Translations under genes and position numbers: made by a program
Notes under the pieces: model-generated
Told to the model about the DNA's origin: nothing
What the model saw: the letters and a program-made list of their open reading frames with translations, nothing else
Database searches by the model: none
Part shown: positions 16,518-24,691 of the stretch, in pieces
How positions within the stretch are numbered: position 1 is the stretch's first letter
Layout of the letters: every line of letters begins with the position of its first letter
NCBI GenBank assembly: GCA_035649575.1
Contig: DASRJH010000100.1
Span: 1-35,911 of the forward strand
Length of the DNA stretch: 35,911 bases
Reading direction: 5' to 3'
From: DASVAL01 sp035649575
GTDB taxonomy: Bacteria > Planctomycetota > UBA1135 > UBA2386

Positions 16518-18020
16518 ATGACCCCGATGCGCGCTCCCTGCCGCTCCTGGTTGCCCTGTCTTGCGATGCTCGCCGCCTGCAACCACGGCAGCAGCGGTCC
16601 TGCCCCGTTGCGCATCTCTTCGCAGCTGCCGCCGCCCAACAGCATCGTGTCGCCGGACAGCACCGTGAGCGTCGCCTTCGACCGTGCTCCGGATCCGGCG
16701 ACGCTGACCGCCGACGCGTTCACCGTGCAGGACGCCGCTGGCTCGCTGGCCGGCAGCCTCGCCTACGTCGCCACATCGAGAACCTGGACCTGGACGCCGG
16801 ACGACGAGCTGCCGCGCGGCGTGACGCTGACCGCGTCCGTCGCCGGAACGGTGCGCAGCAGCGACGGGGCCCCGTTGCCCGGCGCCAGCACGTGGAGCTT
16901 CGCCGTGAGCGAGGGCGTGCCAGGTGCGCTCCAGCTCGTGCGCGCAGGCGCGGTGGTGACCAGCATCCATGCCGCGCGGTACGAACGCGACCGTGCACGC
17001 ATCGCCGCTCGAAACGAATGCTGGGAGCTCGGTCCATCGGGACCCGGCCCGAGCGAACCGACGCCGTTTGGAAACATCGTGCAGTGGCACGTCGATGCGT
17101 CGGGCGGTGCCAGTGCCCTCGGCTCGCTGCTCGGTCCACCCGAAACCACGACCTTCGCCTTCAACCGCCGCGCGGCGAGCGGCGGGTGGGGAATGCCCCG
17201 GGCACTCTCCCAGCCGTTCTACACGATCACCGACCTGCGCCTCCACGGCAACGAACGCGGCGACGTGCTGCTGCACGTGGTCTTCGGCCAGCTGCCCGCG
17301 ACGTGGCGTGAGCACCGCGTGTACTTCGCCTCCGGTGCGGTGCCAACCCAGTGGTACGAGTCCGCGCCGCAGCTCCTGGCGGCCAACGAAACGATGGTCG
17401 CAGCCATCGACAGCGGCGGCCGCTTCGCGACGCTGTGCAACGACGACGACTACGTGATCGTGCAGCGCCACGACCCGGCCCTCGGCCCGGTCGCGACCTT
17501 CACCGTGTATGAGCCGTTCGCGCGGGCCGAGACCCTGGTCGCGAGTGCCGACGGCACGCTGCGCGCCGTCTGGCATGTGCCGGGCCGGGCGCGGCAGGCC
17601 GTTTCGCTGCCGGGCCAGGGCTTCGCTCCGCCGACCGACGTGCCCGTGGGGATCCTCTCCGGCTGCGCGTGGCGCAGCTCGCCGCTGGGCGACGCGGTAG
17701 GTTGGCAGGGCCTCTGGATGGTGCGTTTCGCAGCGGGCGCGCAGCAATGGACGCAGGTCACGCTGCCGCGCGACCCGCTCGCCGTGGCGATGTCGCCGCG
17801 CGGCGAAGTGGTGTGGCTCGACTTCCAGTTGCCCAACCGGTGGCTGCTGCATCGTTGGCGCGCCGGGGAGGCGCCCGATGAGCCGCTGCTGCTCGCGGAG
17901 GTCGCGAGCGCGCACACAGCGTCGCGAAGCGGCGCGGTGTCGATCGACGGCGCCGGTCGCGTCACCGTCGCGTTCGTGCCGGACGTGCCCGGGGATCTCG
18001 TGGCGATCGTCGTCGAGTAG
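16518..18020 (+). CDS. Lipoprotein with N-terminal bacterial Ig-like domain
   Basis: This 500-residue protein starts at ATG 16518 (ATG 16527 is possible). A lipoprotein signal is clear: SWLPCLAMLAAC with the lipobox cysteine at residue 21, followed by NHGSSG. Residues about 30-130 match the SbsA-like Ig fold (Big_5): PPPNSIVSPDSTVSVAFD, PDPATLTADAFTV, WTWTPDDELPRGVTLT and a closing WSFAV strand. The remaining 370 residues form a beta-rich region with repeated W and GG turns; it resembles a propeller loosely but I cannot assign it. The protein is probably anchored in a membrane and faces the periplasm or the surface. No enzymatic motif is visible. Confidence 0.85.
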   Translation: MTPMRAPCRSWLPCLAMLAACNHGSSGPAPLRISSQLPPPNSIVSPDSTVSVAFDRAPDPATLTADAFTVQDAAGSLAGSLAYVATSRTWTWTPDDELPRGVTLTASVAGTVRSSDGAPLPGASTWSFAVSEGVPGALQLVRAGAVVTSIHAARYERDRARIAARNECWELGPSGPGPSEPTPFGNIVQWHVDASGGASALGSLLGPPETTTFAFNRRAASGGWGMPRALSQPFYTITDLRLHGNERGDVLLHVVFGQLPATWREHRVYFASGAVPTQWYESAPQLLAANETMVAAIDSGGRFATLCNDDDYVIVQRHDPALGPVATFTVYEPFARAETLVASADGTLRAVWHVPGRARQAVSLPGQGFAPPTDVPVGILSGCAWRSSPLGDAVGWQGLWMVRFAAGAQQWTQVTLPRDPLAVAMSPRGEVVWLDFQLPNRWLLHRWRAGEAPDEPLLLAEVASAHTASRSGAVSIDGAGRVTVAFVPDVPGDLVAIVVE

Positions 18021-18207
18021 AAGATCGCTGGCCCGTGACCGTGCACGACAGCGCGGCGCCGACGCACCGGTGAGGTCGCGCGTGAACTCTGCCGTCGCGC
18101 AGCGCGGCGAATGCCAACTCGGCCACCGCCTCACCTTCGTGTAACACCGCGGCTGGCGGCGCGGCGAGCACGCCACGCCCACGGCGCACGAGCTGCGTTG
18201 ACGGCGG

Positions 18208-19941
18208 TCACCAATCGATGGTGACGTCGAACGTCGTCACGCGGCCGGCTTCGATCGCGAACGAGGCCTGGTTCTTCACCGCGGCCTGCCCGTCCGCCAC
18301 TCTCGGCAACATCATCCACGAGCCCTCGGCGAGGCCCGGAACGCGGAAACGGCCGTTGCGATCGGTGAGCACCGGGGCACTGCCGTCGCCCCGGAGCAGG
18401 TGCATGACGTATCGTCCCTCCTCGCGGGCCGGCACGAACGCCACCGTTGGCAGCGCTGCGCCGGCGCCGGTTGCAGTGCCGCGCACCTCGCCGGCCGCCG
18501 CGAACGTGAGCGCCGGCGGCGCGACCTCCTCGCCGGCCGTTATCACGACCTGCCCGTGGCCCGCGGGCATGCCGAAGCCAGTCGCCTGGAACGCATAGGT
18601 GCCCGCCGGCAACGCCGCGACGTCGAGCCGACCCGCGGCGTCGGTCGCGGTGACGACGCGCACCGGCTGCGTCGTCTGCACCGCCGTCAGTTCCACCTTC
18701 GCCGCGGCGAGCGGCGTGCGCGAGGGACCGAGCACCGTTCCCTTCAGCGTGCCGCCGCGCGTCGCATAGAGGCGCAGCGGCTTTGAACCGGCCTTGATCG
18801 TGAGCCACGACACGCCTTCGGCGCCGAGCTTCGCATCCTGCGCACCGAGCCGCCATTCGCGCGACACGAGCCCGAACTGGCACAGCACCTGCTCGGACAC
18901 CGGCACGTCGATCGCGAACGTGCCGTCGCCTTCCGACGTCGCCTTCGCCACGCGGTCGGGACTCGATTCGTAGCGGCTCTGGATCGTAACGTCCGCGAGC
19001 GGCCAGCCGACTTCGTCGACGAGCCTGCCGGTCATGCGCGTGCTCGGCGCGACGTCCTCCGGCGCCACCGCCGTCAGCACGAACTCGAGGTCGCGCGCGG
19101 TGCCCGGCTTGCACGGGATGCTGATCGGCATGCTCTTCCAGCCTGGGGCGACGACGCGCACGCCGTAGCCGATCTGCAGATCCCACAGCGCGGCGGTGCC
19201 AGCGGCGTCGACGATCGCCTCGATCGCCGGCGTCGGCACGCGATAACCGGTGCGCCGCCGCTCCAAGCCCAGCTCGCACACCACGCGCACGGCCGTGCCC
19301 GCGGGCATGCCGGTCACGCGGACCGGCCGCGTCGTCAGCTCGCCGGCGGGGATCGCGACGCGCACGTCGCCGGCGCGGCCGCGTGCGACCTTCGCTTCGC
19401 CGAGCGGCCGGCCCGCCGCGAACGCGCTCACCACGAGCGGCCGCAGCGGCGCCATCGGCAGCGTCCACTGCCCCTTCGCGTCCGCCGTCGTCTCCGCATA
19501 CCACTCGAACGGCGGCCCGAGCCGCTCTTCGGCCGTCACCATCACCGCAGCGCCCGCCGCCGCGGAACCGTCGGGCAACACCACGGTGCCGCGCAGCGGA
19601 TCGCCGTCCTCGAGCATCAGCGTCGCCTCGCGCACGAGCCCGTTCGACGCGACCGCGATGGCCCCCTCGACCTTGTCGCCGCCGGACGCGTGCACCTGCA
19701 GCGGCACGAACGGCAACCGCGCGAGCTGGTAGTAGCCGTCGCCGTCGGCGACCGTGCGCGCGAGCCGCTGCCCCTGCGCGTCGGTGACCCACACCTCGGC
19801 CGCGGGCACGCCCTCGTGCAGCACCGACACGATGCGGCCGACGAGCCGCACGTCGCCCTTCGCGGCCCCGGCTGCCTGCGTGGGCGACGCCACCGCGAAC
19901 GCCACCAGGACCAAAGCACCAGCAGTCACGGTCGTGTGCAT
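18208..19941 (-). CDS. Exported protein of carboxypeptidase-regulatory-like beta-sandwich domains
   Basis: I chose ATG 19941 because GAGG lies 5 bases upstream and a signal peptide follows (MHTTVTAGALVLVAFAVASPTQA). The 577-residue protein contains several Ig/transthyretin-like units: GRIVSVLHEGVPAAEVWVTD with DGDGYYQLARLPF, LRGTVVLPDGSAAAGA, MTGRLVDEVGWPLADVTIQ with EGDGTFAIDVP, LKGTVLGPSRTPLAAAKVEL with DAAGRLDVAALPAGTY, and a final TDRNGRFRVPGLAEG. This is the CarboxypepD_reg pattern (G-x-V-x(n)-P-L-x-A-x-V, then D-x-x-G-x-F-x-L-P). Such proteins are widespread in planctomycete envelopes and are structural or substrate-binding. It lies divergent to the DUF1992 gene, with 221 bases between. 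Confidence 0.85.
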   Translation of the reverse strand: MHTTVTAGALVLVAFAVASPTQAAGAAKGDVRLVGRIVSVLHEGVPAAEVWVTDAQGQRLARTVADGDGYYQLARLPFVPLQVHASGGDKVEGAIAVASNGLVREATLMLEDGDPLRGTVVLPDGSAAAGAAVMVTAEERLGPPFEWYAETTADAKGQWTLPMAPLRPLVVSAFAAGRPLGEAKVARGRAGDVRVAIPAGELTTRPVRVTGMPAGTAVRVVCELGLERRRTGYRVPTPAIEAIVDAAGTAALWDLQIGYGVRVVAPGWKSMPISIPCKPGTARDLEFVLTAVAPEDVAPSTRMTGRLVDEVGWPLADVTIQSRYESSPDRVAKATSEGDGTFAIDVPVSEQVLCQFGLVSREWRLGAQDAKLGAEGVSWLTIKAGSKPLRLYATRGGTLKGTVLGPSRTPLAAAKVELTAVQTTQPVRVVTATDAAGRLDVAALPAGTYAFQATGFGMPAGHGQVVITAGEEVAPPALTFAAAGEVRGTATGAGAALPTVAFVPAREEGRYVMHLLRGDGSAPVLTDRNGRFRVPGLAEGSWMMLPRVADGQAAVKNQASFAIEAGRVTTFDVTIDW

Positions 19942-20162
19942 GCGAACCTCGTCGCCGCGAACGAACGAGCCGCGCAGAGTCATCGCGGTTCCTTCGCTCG
20001 CCAGCCGGCGCATGCGAGCATACGGGATTTGCGGAGATCGTGAAGCGCCGCGACGCCGGCGGCCTGGCATCGGGCACTGCCGTCCGTCTGGTCGGAGCTC
20101 GGTCGCGGCGCCGCCGCCCGCAGTGGTTTCCGGAGCCCGCGCACAGTTATCCTGCTGCCGCC

Positions 20163-20525
20163 GTGTGGTTCCATCACGTCGAACAGCTGATCGAACAGGC
20201 CGTGAAGGACGGCGTCTTCGACGACCTGCCCGGGCGCGGCCGCCCGTTGGAGCTCGAGGACCTCTCGCAAGTGCCCGCCGAGCTGCGCGCCAGCTACATC
20301 ATGCTCAAGACCCACGGCTTCGTGCCGCCGGAGCTGGAGGCGCGCAAGGCGTGGCTGCGCCTCGAGGACCTGCTCGCCGCGTGCGCCGACGACGGCGAGC
20401 GCGATCGCCTGCGGCCGCAGGCACGGGCCGCAGCCCTGCGCTACCGGCTCCTGATGGAACAGCGCGGCGGCAGCAGCTGCTGGCTCGAGTACCGCGACGC
20501 CCTGCTCGGCCGGCTCGGCGCCTGA
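20163..20525 (+). CDS. DUF1992 (DnaJ-homologue subfamily C member 28 conserved domain) protein
   Basis: I chose GTG 20163 because family members start a few residues before the helix HHVEQLIEQAVKDG; there is no clear ribosome site, and ATG 20040 in the same frame would add an Arg-rich stretch unlike the family. The 120-residue protein shows the diagnostic GVFDDLPGRGRPL motif followed by a helical segment with ASYIMLKTHGFVPPELE, which matches the DUF1992 family in sequence and length. It is cytoplasmic. The family's function is not established to my knowledge; its name comes from a region of the eukaryotic DNAJC28 protein. Confidence 0.85.
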   Translation: MWFHHVEQLIEQAVKDGVFDDLPGRGRPLELEDLSQVPAELRASYIMLKTHGFVPPELEARKAWLRLEDLLAACADDGERDRLRPQARAAALRYRLLMEQRGGSSCWLEYRDALLGRLGA

Positions 20526-20543
20526 GCGCGTGACGCCCTGATT

Positions 20544-20561
20544 GCCGCGGCATCGCGCGGC
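20544..20561. terminator. Possible terminator hairpin between convergent genes
   Basis: GCCGCG (20544-20549) and CGCGGC (20556-20561) can pair around a 6-base loop, 19 bases after the DUF1992 stop and 22 bases before the end of the convergent small gene. It is short and has no T-run, so the call is weak. Confidence 0.3.
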
Positions 20562-20582
20562 GTGGTGTTCGTCCGCGGCCGT

Positions 20583-20951
20583 TCACTCTCTCCGGGCTGC
20601 CGATGCCAGATGATCGAACTGAACGCAGGTCGCCTCTGCAAACACGAACGGCTGCTGGCAATGGCCCTCGAGATACCAGAAGCCGTCGTCGATGCGCACC
20701 CGCACCCACTCGCCCCCGCCGGCGAAGCTGCCGCCCACGGCCGACAAGAAGCAGATCCCGTCCTCGGCGCGGATCATCCGGACGCGTTCCTGGCCGACAC
20801 TCCAGCGGAACACGGCATGTGCGACGACCTCCCGCCCGGTGGTCCGAACACACTGGCCGGTCGGAGACCCTGGCGCCGGTGCGCCGGTGGCACCCTGGAA
20901 CGACAAGGCAGTCGCGAAGAGAACGGCGCCGATGACGGATTTGCTGCTCAT
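20583..20951 (-). CDS. Small exported four-cysteine protein of unknown function
   Basis: I chose ATG 20951 because a signal peptide follows (MSSKSVIGAVLFATALSFQG, then ATGAPAPG); the frame is open upstream to 21032. The 122-residue product has a mature part of about 100 residues with four cysteines (GQCVRT, GICFLS, GHCQQP, ATCVQF), an even number that would allow two disulfides. The core is beta-rich (VAHAVFRWSVGQ, WVRVRIDDGFWYLEGHC). I do not recognise the family. It ends close to the convergent DUF1992 gene. Confidence 0.65.
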   Translation of the reverse strand: MSSKSVIGAVLFATALSFQGATGAPAPGSPTGQCVRTTGREVVAHAVFRWSVGQERVRMIRAEDGICFLSAVGGSFAGGGEWVRVRIDDGFWYLEGHCQQPFVFAEATCVQFDHLASAARRE

Positions 20952-21063
20952 GCCCGAGTGACCCGCAAGGCGGCAGGACCTTACTTTGCGCTCCGACGTC
21001 GGCGTCTTCGGCGGCGCACTCGCGACGAGCATCGGCTTGTGAGCCTGCTCGCCCGCGAGGCGA

Positions 21064-21792
21064 TCAGTCGAAGAAGCGGTAGCGGAAGATCGCCCACAGC
21101 GCCGACAGCCCGTCGCGCCATGAGATCTTCTTGCCCTCCGTGGCGTCGCGTCCCGCGTAGCTGATCGGCACTTCGTAGACGCGCGCCTTCATGCGTCCGA
21201 TCTTCGCGGTGAGCTCCGGCTCGACGTTGAACCGGTTGCTCGTGATCCTGATGCGCTCGGCCACCTCGCGCCGCATGACCTTGTAGCAGGTCTCCATGTC
21301 CGTGAGGTTCAGCCCCGTGAGCACGTTGCTGAAGAACGTCAGCATCTTGTTGCCGAGGTAGTGGCTGTACAGATGCACGCGCGAATACGAGCCGCCCGTG
21401 AAGCGCGAGCCGTAGACGACGTGCGCGAGACCGTCGACGATCGGCTTCAACAGCTTCGGATACTCCTCGGGCGAATACTCGAGATCCGCGTCCTGGACGA
21501 TCAACACGTCGCCCCTGGCCACGCCGAGCGCCGTGCGCAAGGCAGCTCCCTTGCCCCGGTTCTTCTCGTGCACGAGCAGCCGCAGCTCCGGGTCCGCGTC
21601 AGCCATCTGCTTCAGGATGTCGCTGGTGCCGTCGCGCGAACAGTCGTCGACCAGCACGATCTCCTTGCGGTAGGGCACCGCCTTCACGCGCGCCACGATC
21701 TCGCGGATGGTGCGCTTCTCGTCGAAGACGGGGATCAGCACGGAGAGCAGGAAGTTCTCCGGCAACGGCGACGGCGGCGAGAGGGGCGGCAT
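21064..21792 (-). CDS. Family 2 glycosyltransferase, dolichol-phosphate-mannose-synthase-like
   Basis: I chose ATG 21792, since LLSVLIPVFDEKRTI, the standard entry strand of the GT-A fold, follows after 15 residues; the frame is open to 21855. The 242-residue protein shows EIVLVDDCSRDGTSDIL (nucleotide-binding Asp49-Asp50), NRGKGAALRTAL, and the metal-binding DADLEY (101-106) followed by SPEEYPKLL. Later come YGSRF and DMETCYKVMRREV. This fits DPM1-like GT2 enzymes that transfer a sugar from a nucleotide donor to a polyprenyl phosphate or glycan. There is no C-terminal membrane domain. The acceptor is unknown; envelope polysaccharide or protein glycosylation is a reasonable guess. Confidence 0.9.
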   Translation of the reverse strand: MPPLSPPSPLPENFLLSVLIPVFDEKRTIREIVARVKAVPYRKEIVLVDDCSRDGTSDILKQMADADPELRLLVHEKNRGKGAALRTALGVARGDVLIVQDADLEYSPEEYPKLLKPIVDGLAHVVYGSRFTGGSYSRVHLYSHYLGNKMLTFFSNVLTGLNLTDMETCYKVMRREVAERIRITSNRFNVEPELTAKIGRMKARVYEVPISYAGRDATEGKKISWRDGLSALWAIFRYRFFD

Positions 21793-21891
21793 CGAGCGCG
21801 GTGAGCCTAGCCCATCGCCGTCGCGAAGGCTCGCGCGTGTCGCGGGTCCTTGCACGACCAGATGCTCTGGACACGGCTGCCCGAGATGCAG

Positions 21892-22092
21892 TCAGCGTGT
21901 TGTGCGAGGCATCCTTCTCAGGCACGCTGCGACCACGTAGCCGGCGAACGACAGCGTCCCGACACTGCACAAGACGAACAGCACGAACCAAGGGATCAGC
22001 GCTGCGATCAGGGCGCTCACGATCCCGTCGCCGTGGGCAATCACCCAAAGCGACATCACGTACAGCCACGCCAGGTGCAGGAGCAAGGACAA
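21892..22092 (-). CDS. Small two-helix membrane protein
   Basis: A TTG start at 22092 has GAGG 6 bases upstream. The 66-residue product has two hydrophobic stretches (LHLAWLYVMSLWVI and IAALIPWFVLFVLCSVG, extending to YVVAACL) and a basic end RRMPRTTR. I do not recognise it. It lies 99 bases upstream of the glycosyltransferase on the same strand, so the two may be co-transcribed. The composition is clearly non-random for a membrane protein, but the start codon is unusual. Confidence 0.5.
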   Translation of the reverse strand: MSLLLHLAWLYVMSLWVIAHGDGIVSALIAALIPWFVLFVLCSVGTLSFAGYVVAACLRRMPRTTR

Positions 22093-22157
22093 CGGACGCC
22101 TCGTTCGTAGTCTAGCAGCGAGGAACCCTCACAGGACGCACGTCGCGATGCCAGGCG

Positions 22158-24395
22158 TCAGTCGATGACGACGAAGTCTCCCGCGCCGAGCGGGAACTCG
22201 CGCGCGGTCCTCGCCGCGTCGTTGCCGTCGAACACGACGACGCCGCGTGTGCCGTCGGGCACCCACACGGACACCGGCGTCGCGGCTTCGAACACGTGCC
22301 CCATGCTCCACTGGCCGTGCGGACCGACCAGCGCGGCGCCGCGGTTCGCGCACGCGGTGCGCGGCCGCAGCTCGACCGAGCGGCCGCCGGCCGGTCGTAT
22401 GCGCACCTGGTCGTCGCCGTCGCCGACCATGAACCACGCAAGCGTGGGCATGCCGTTCGGATCGTAAGGACCGCCGAGCAGGCAGCCGGGCAGGCGTTGT
22501 CCCGCCGCGATCGGGAGCGCGTAGCGGTTGTCGTGGCGCATCGCTGGGAACGGCGGCCTGCCGACTGCGCCGGTAGCGAAAGCGAGTGTCCACGGAGCCT
22601 GCGCCTCGACCGCGAACGTGACCCAGCGCACCGCTCCTGCCGGCGACACGACGAAGCGCCGCTCGGCAGCGTCGACGATGTCGCAGCGGGCGAGCACCGG
22701 CGCCACGCCCCAGTAGAGCCGCCACGTCGGATCGAGCGCTTCGCCGTCGAAGAGCGCGAGCTCGAAGCGCGCGTCCTTCTTGCCGGCGAGCACGTGATGG
22801 CCGCGGCCGAAGAGGCCAGAGTCACCGCCGTCGCCCCACGTCACGCGCCCCCAGCGCCGTTCGCGCGGCAGCTCGGTGAAGCCAGCGACGTCGCCAGTCC
22901 AGATCGCGAGCTGCGGCCACGTGACGTCGACGTCGACCGTTTCGCCACTGCGGACCGCGAGCGGCCCCGCGATCGGCACCGTTCGCCCTGGCGCGGACCA
23001 GTGCAGAGCGCAGGTGGATCCCGCGGGCAGGGTGAACACGATCTCCGGGGCAGCGGGCTGGTCGACGCTCTCCTCCCGGGTGACCTGGACGACGAGGTGC
23101 AGCTTGCCGAGCACCGGAGCCGGCGGTGTTCCGCCGCGCACGCGCACCCGCAGCGCGCCCGTCGTGACGGCATCGACGGCAGCCGGCAGCAGCACCAGAT
23201 CGGCAGGGCCCGCGAGCGCTGAGGCCGGCACTGCTTGCGCAGTCAGGAACTTGCTGCCGAGCCGGACGCCCTGCTGCAGGACCTCGCGCGCGGCGACGTG
23301 CACCGCGCGGTTGAAGGAGAACGACCGGCCCTCGCGGTCGAACGCCGTGCTGCGCACCGGCGCACCGCCGCCGTCGACGAGACCGACGCCCTGCAGCTCA
23401 CGCTCTGGCCGCAGCACCACGACATCGCCGCCCGGCGTGGCGAGCAGTTCCACGTCCGCGATCGAGAACAGACTGCCGGGGAAGGGCACGAGCTCGCACG
23501 TTCCGTCCGGCGCGAGCGGCACGGTGTCGGAGCGTTCGGCTCCGCCAACGCCCCCTCGCTGCCGCAGTTCGCAGTGCGCGAGCAACTGCGGCGACGGACC
23601 GTCCACGAGGTAGCGCTGGGTCGGCACGCTCGCGAAGTCGACAGCCAGCACGCGCTGCTCGCCCGGCGCCAACGCAGGCTGCTCGCCCGACACGGAGACC
23701 TGCACCGCGTCGTAGCTCAGCCGCGCGTGCCAGCGAAAAGGCTCGCCCGCGGCGAACGGCACGCGCACGCTGTCGCCGCCCTTGTCGTCGACGCTGCCCC
23801 ATTCGCCCGTGTGCATCTGGACCGCCACCGACCATGTCGCGGTCGCCGCCGCGGCCGCGCCGGGACGCCGCACTTCGACGAGCAGCTGTTCGCGCGGTTG
23901 CAGCTCGATCTCGGCCGAACGCCCGGGAACGACTGCGTCGACCGCGAACTCGGCCGGCAGCAGGTCCGGGGCCGTGAACACGAGCGTCGGGGCGTGCGCT
24001 GGCGCGACGAGTTGGAGCGGGAGCTGGTTGACCACTTCCCGCTCGGCGACGACGACGCCACCCGCGGTGACGACGAGCGGTCCGACGTAGTGCCAGGACT
24101 TCTGGCAGAACGCGCGGCGCACCAGCACCTGCAGCGCCCGCGGTTCGCGCGCGCCGCGGTCGGCGCCAGCGGCAATCGGCGGGGCGATGCGCTCGGCGGC
24201 ATCATCGGCCGCCGCGTTCGACGCGCCACCCGATGCTGCCTCCCCCACCACGGCCGTCGCCGTGGCTCGGTCCGCGTCCGGCGCCGCGATTCCAGCGGCC
24301 GCTCCAAGGTGAACGAGTCCCGCGAGACCGCCCATGGTGACCAACATCGCGCCTACCCCGAGGACCACCCAGGTTCGCGCTCGTTGCCTCTGCAT
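22158..24395 (-). CDS. Large membrane-anchored protein of unknown function
   Basis: I chose ATG 24395 because GGAGG lies 5 bases upstream; ATG 24407 and a longer open frame to 24707 also exist. The 745-residue protein starts with a short basic stretch (MQRQRART) and one membrane helix (WVVLGVGAMLVTMGGLAGL), followed by an Ala/Asp-rich linker to about residue 80. The rest is a long series of beta-strands with WSVAVQMHTGEWGSV, VDVDVTWPQLAIWTGD and RWGRVTWGDGGDSG, and scattered single cysteines. It looks like several stacked beta-sandwich domains, perhaps related to carboxypeptidase-regulatory-like folds, but I recognise no family. The topology suggests an N-terminally anchored periplasmic protein. 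It is divergent to the PPC-domain gene. Confidence 0.8.
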   Translation of the reverse strand: MQRQRARTWVVLGVGAMLVTMGGLAGLVHLGAAAGIAAPDADRATATAVVGEAASGGASNAAADDAAERIAPPIAAGADRGAREPRALQVLVRRAFCQKSWHYVGPLVVTAGGVVVAEREVVNQLPLQLVAPAHAPTLVFTAPDLLPAEFAVDAVVPGRSAEIELQPREQLLVEVRRPGAAAAATATWSVAVQMHTGEWGSVDDKGGDSVRVPFAAGEPFRWHARLSYDAVQVSVSGEQPALAPGEQRVLAVDFASVPTQRYLVDGPSPQLLAHCELRQRGGVGGAERSDTVPLAPDGTCELVPFPGSLFSIADVELLATPGGDVVVLRPERELQGVGLVDGGGAPVRSTAFDREGRSFSFNRAVHVAAREVLQQGVRLGSKFLTAQAVPASALAGPADLVLLPAAVDAVTTGALRVRVRGGTPPAPVLGKLHLVVQVTREESVDQPAAPEIVFTLPAGSTCALHWSAPGRTVPIAGPLAVRSGETVDVDVTWPQLAIWTGDVAGFTELPRERRWGRVTWGDGGDSGLFGRGHHVLAGKKDARFELALFDGEALDPTWRLYWGVAPVLARCDIVDAAERRFVVSPAGAVRWVTFAVEAQAPWTLAFATGAVGRPPFPAMRHDNRYALPIAAGQRLPGCLLGGPYDPNGMPTLAWFMVGDGDDQVRIRPAGGRSVELRPRTACANRGAALVGPHGQWSMGHVFEAATPVSVWVPDGTRGVVVFDGNDAARTAREFPLGAGDFVVID

Positions 24396-24691
24396 GCACG
24401 CCTCCATCGACCGGCGTGGTCTTGCGACCGCAGTCGATGTACGGCCGCCCACGTCGAGCGTCCCCCATGCCATCGCACGTTCGACGGACCGAGGTCCGGA
24501 CCTCTCGCGACCGCACGCAGTGCGCCGACACGCGCTTTCGCTCGGACGCTCGAGCGCTCGTCGATGTGCGTACGAGGCGCAAGAGGGGGTGATTGACCGC
24601 ACGCCCGAGATGCGACATGGTCGCCGCGTCGCCGAGTGCGAGCCTCGTGCGCTGGTGGAGAGCCAGCTATCGCCTCGGCAATCACACCTCA

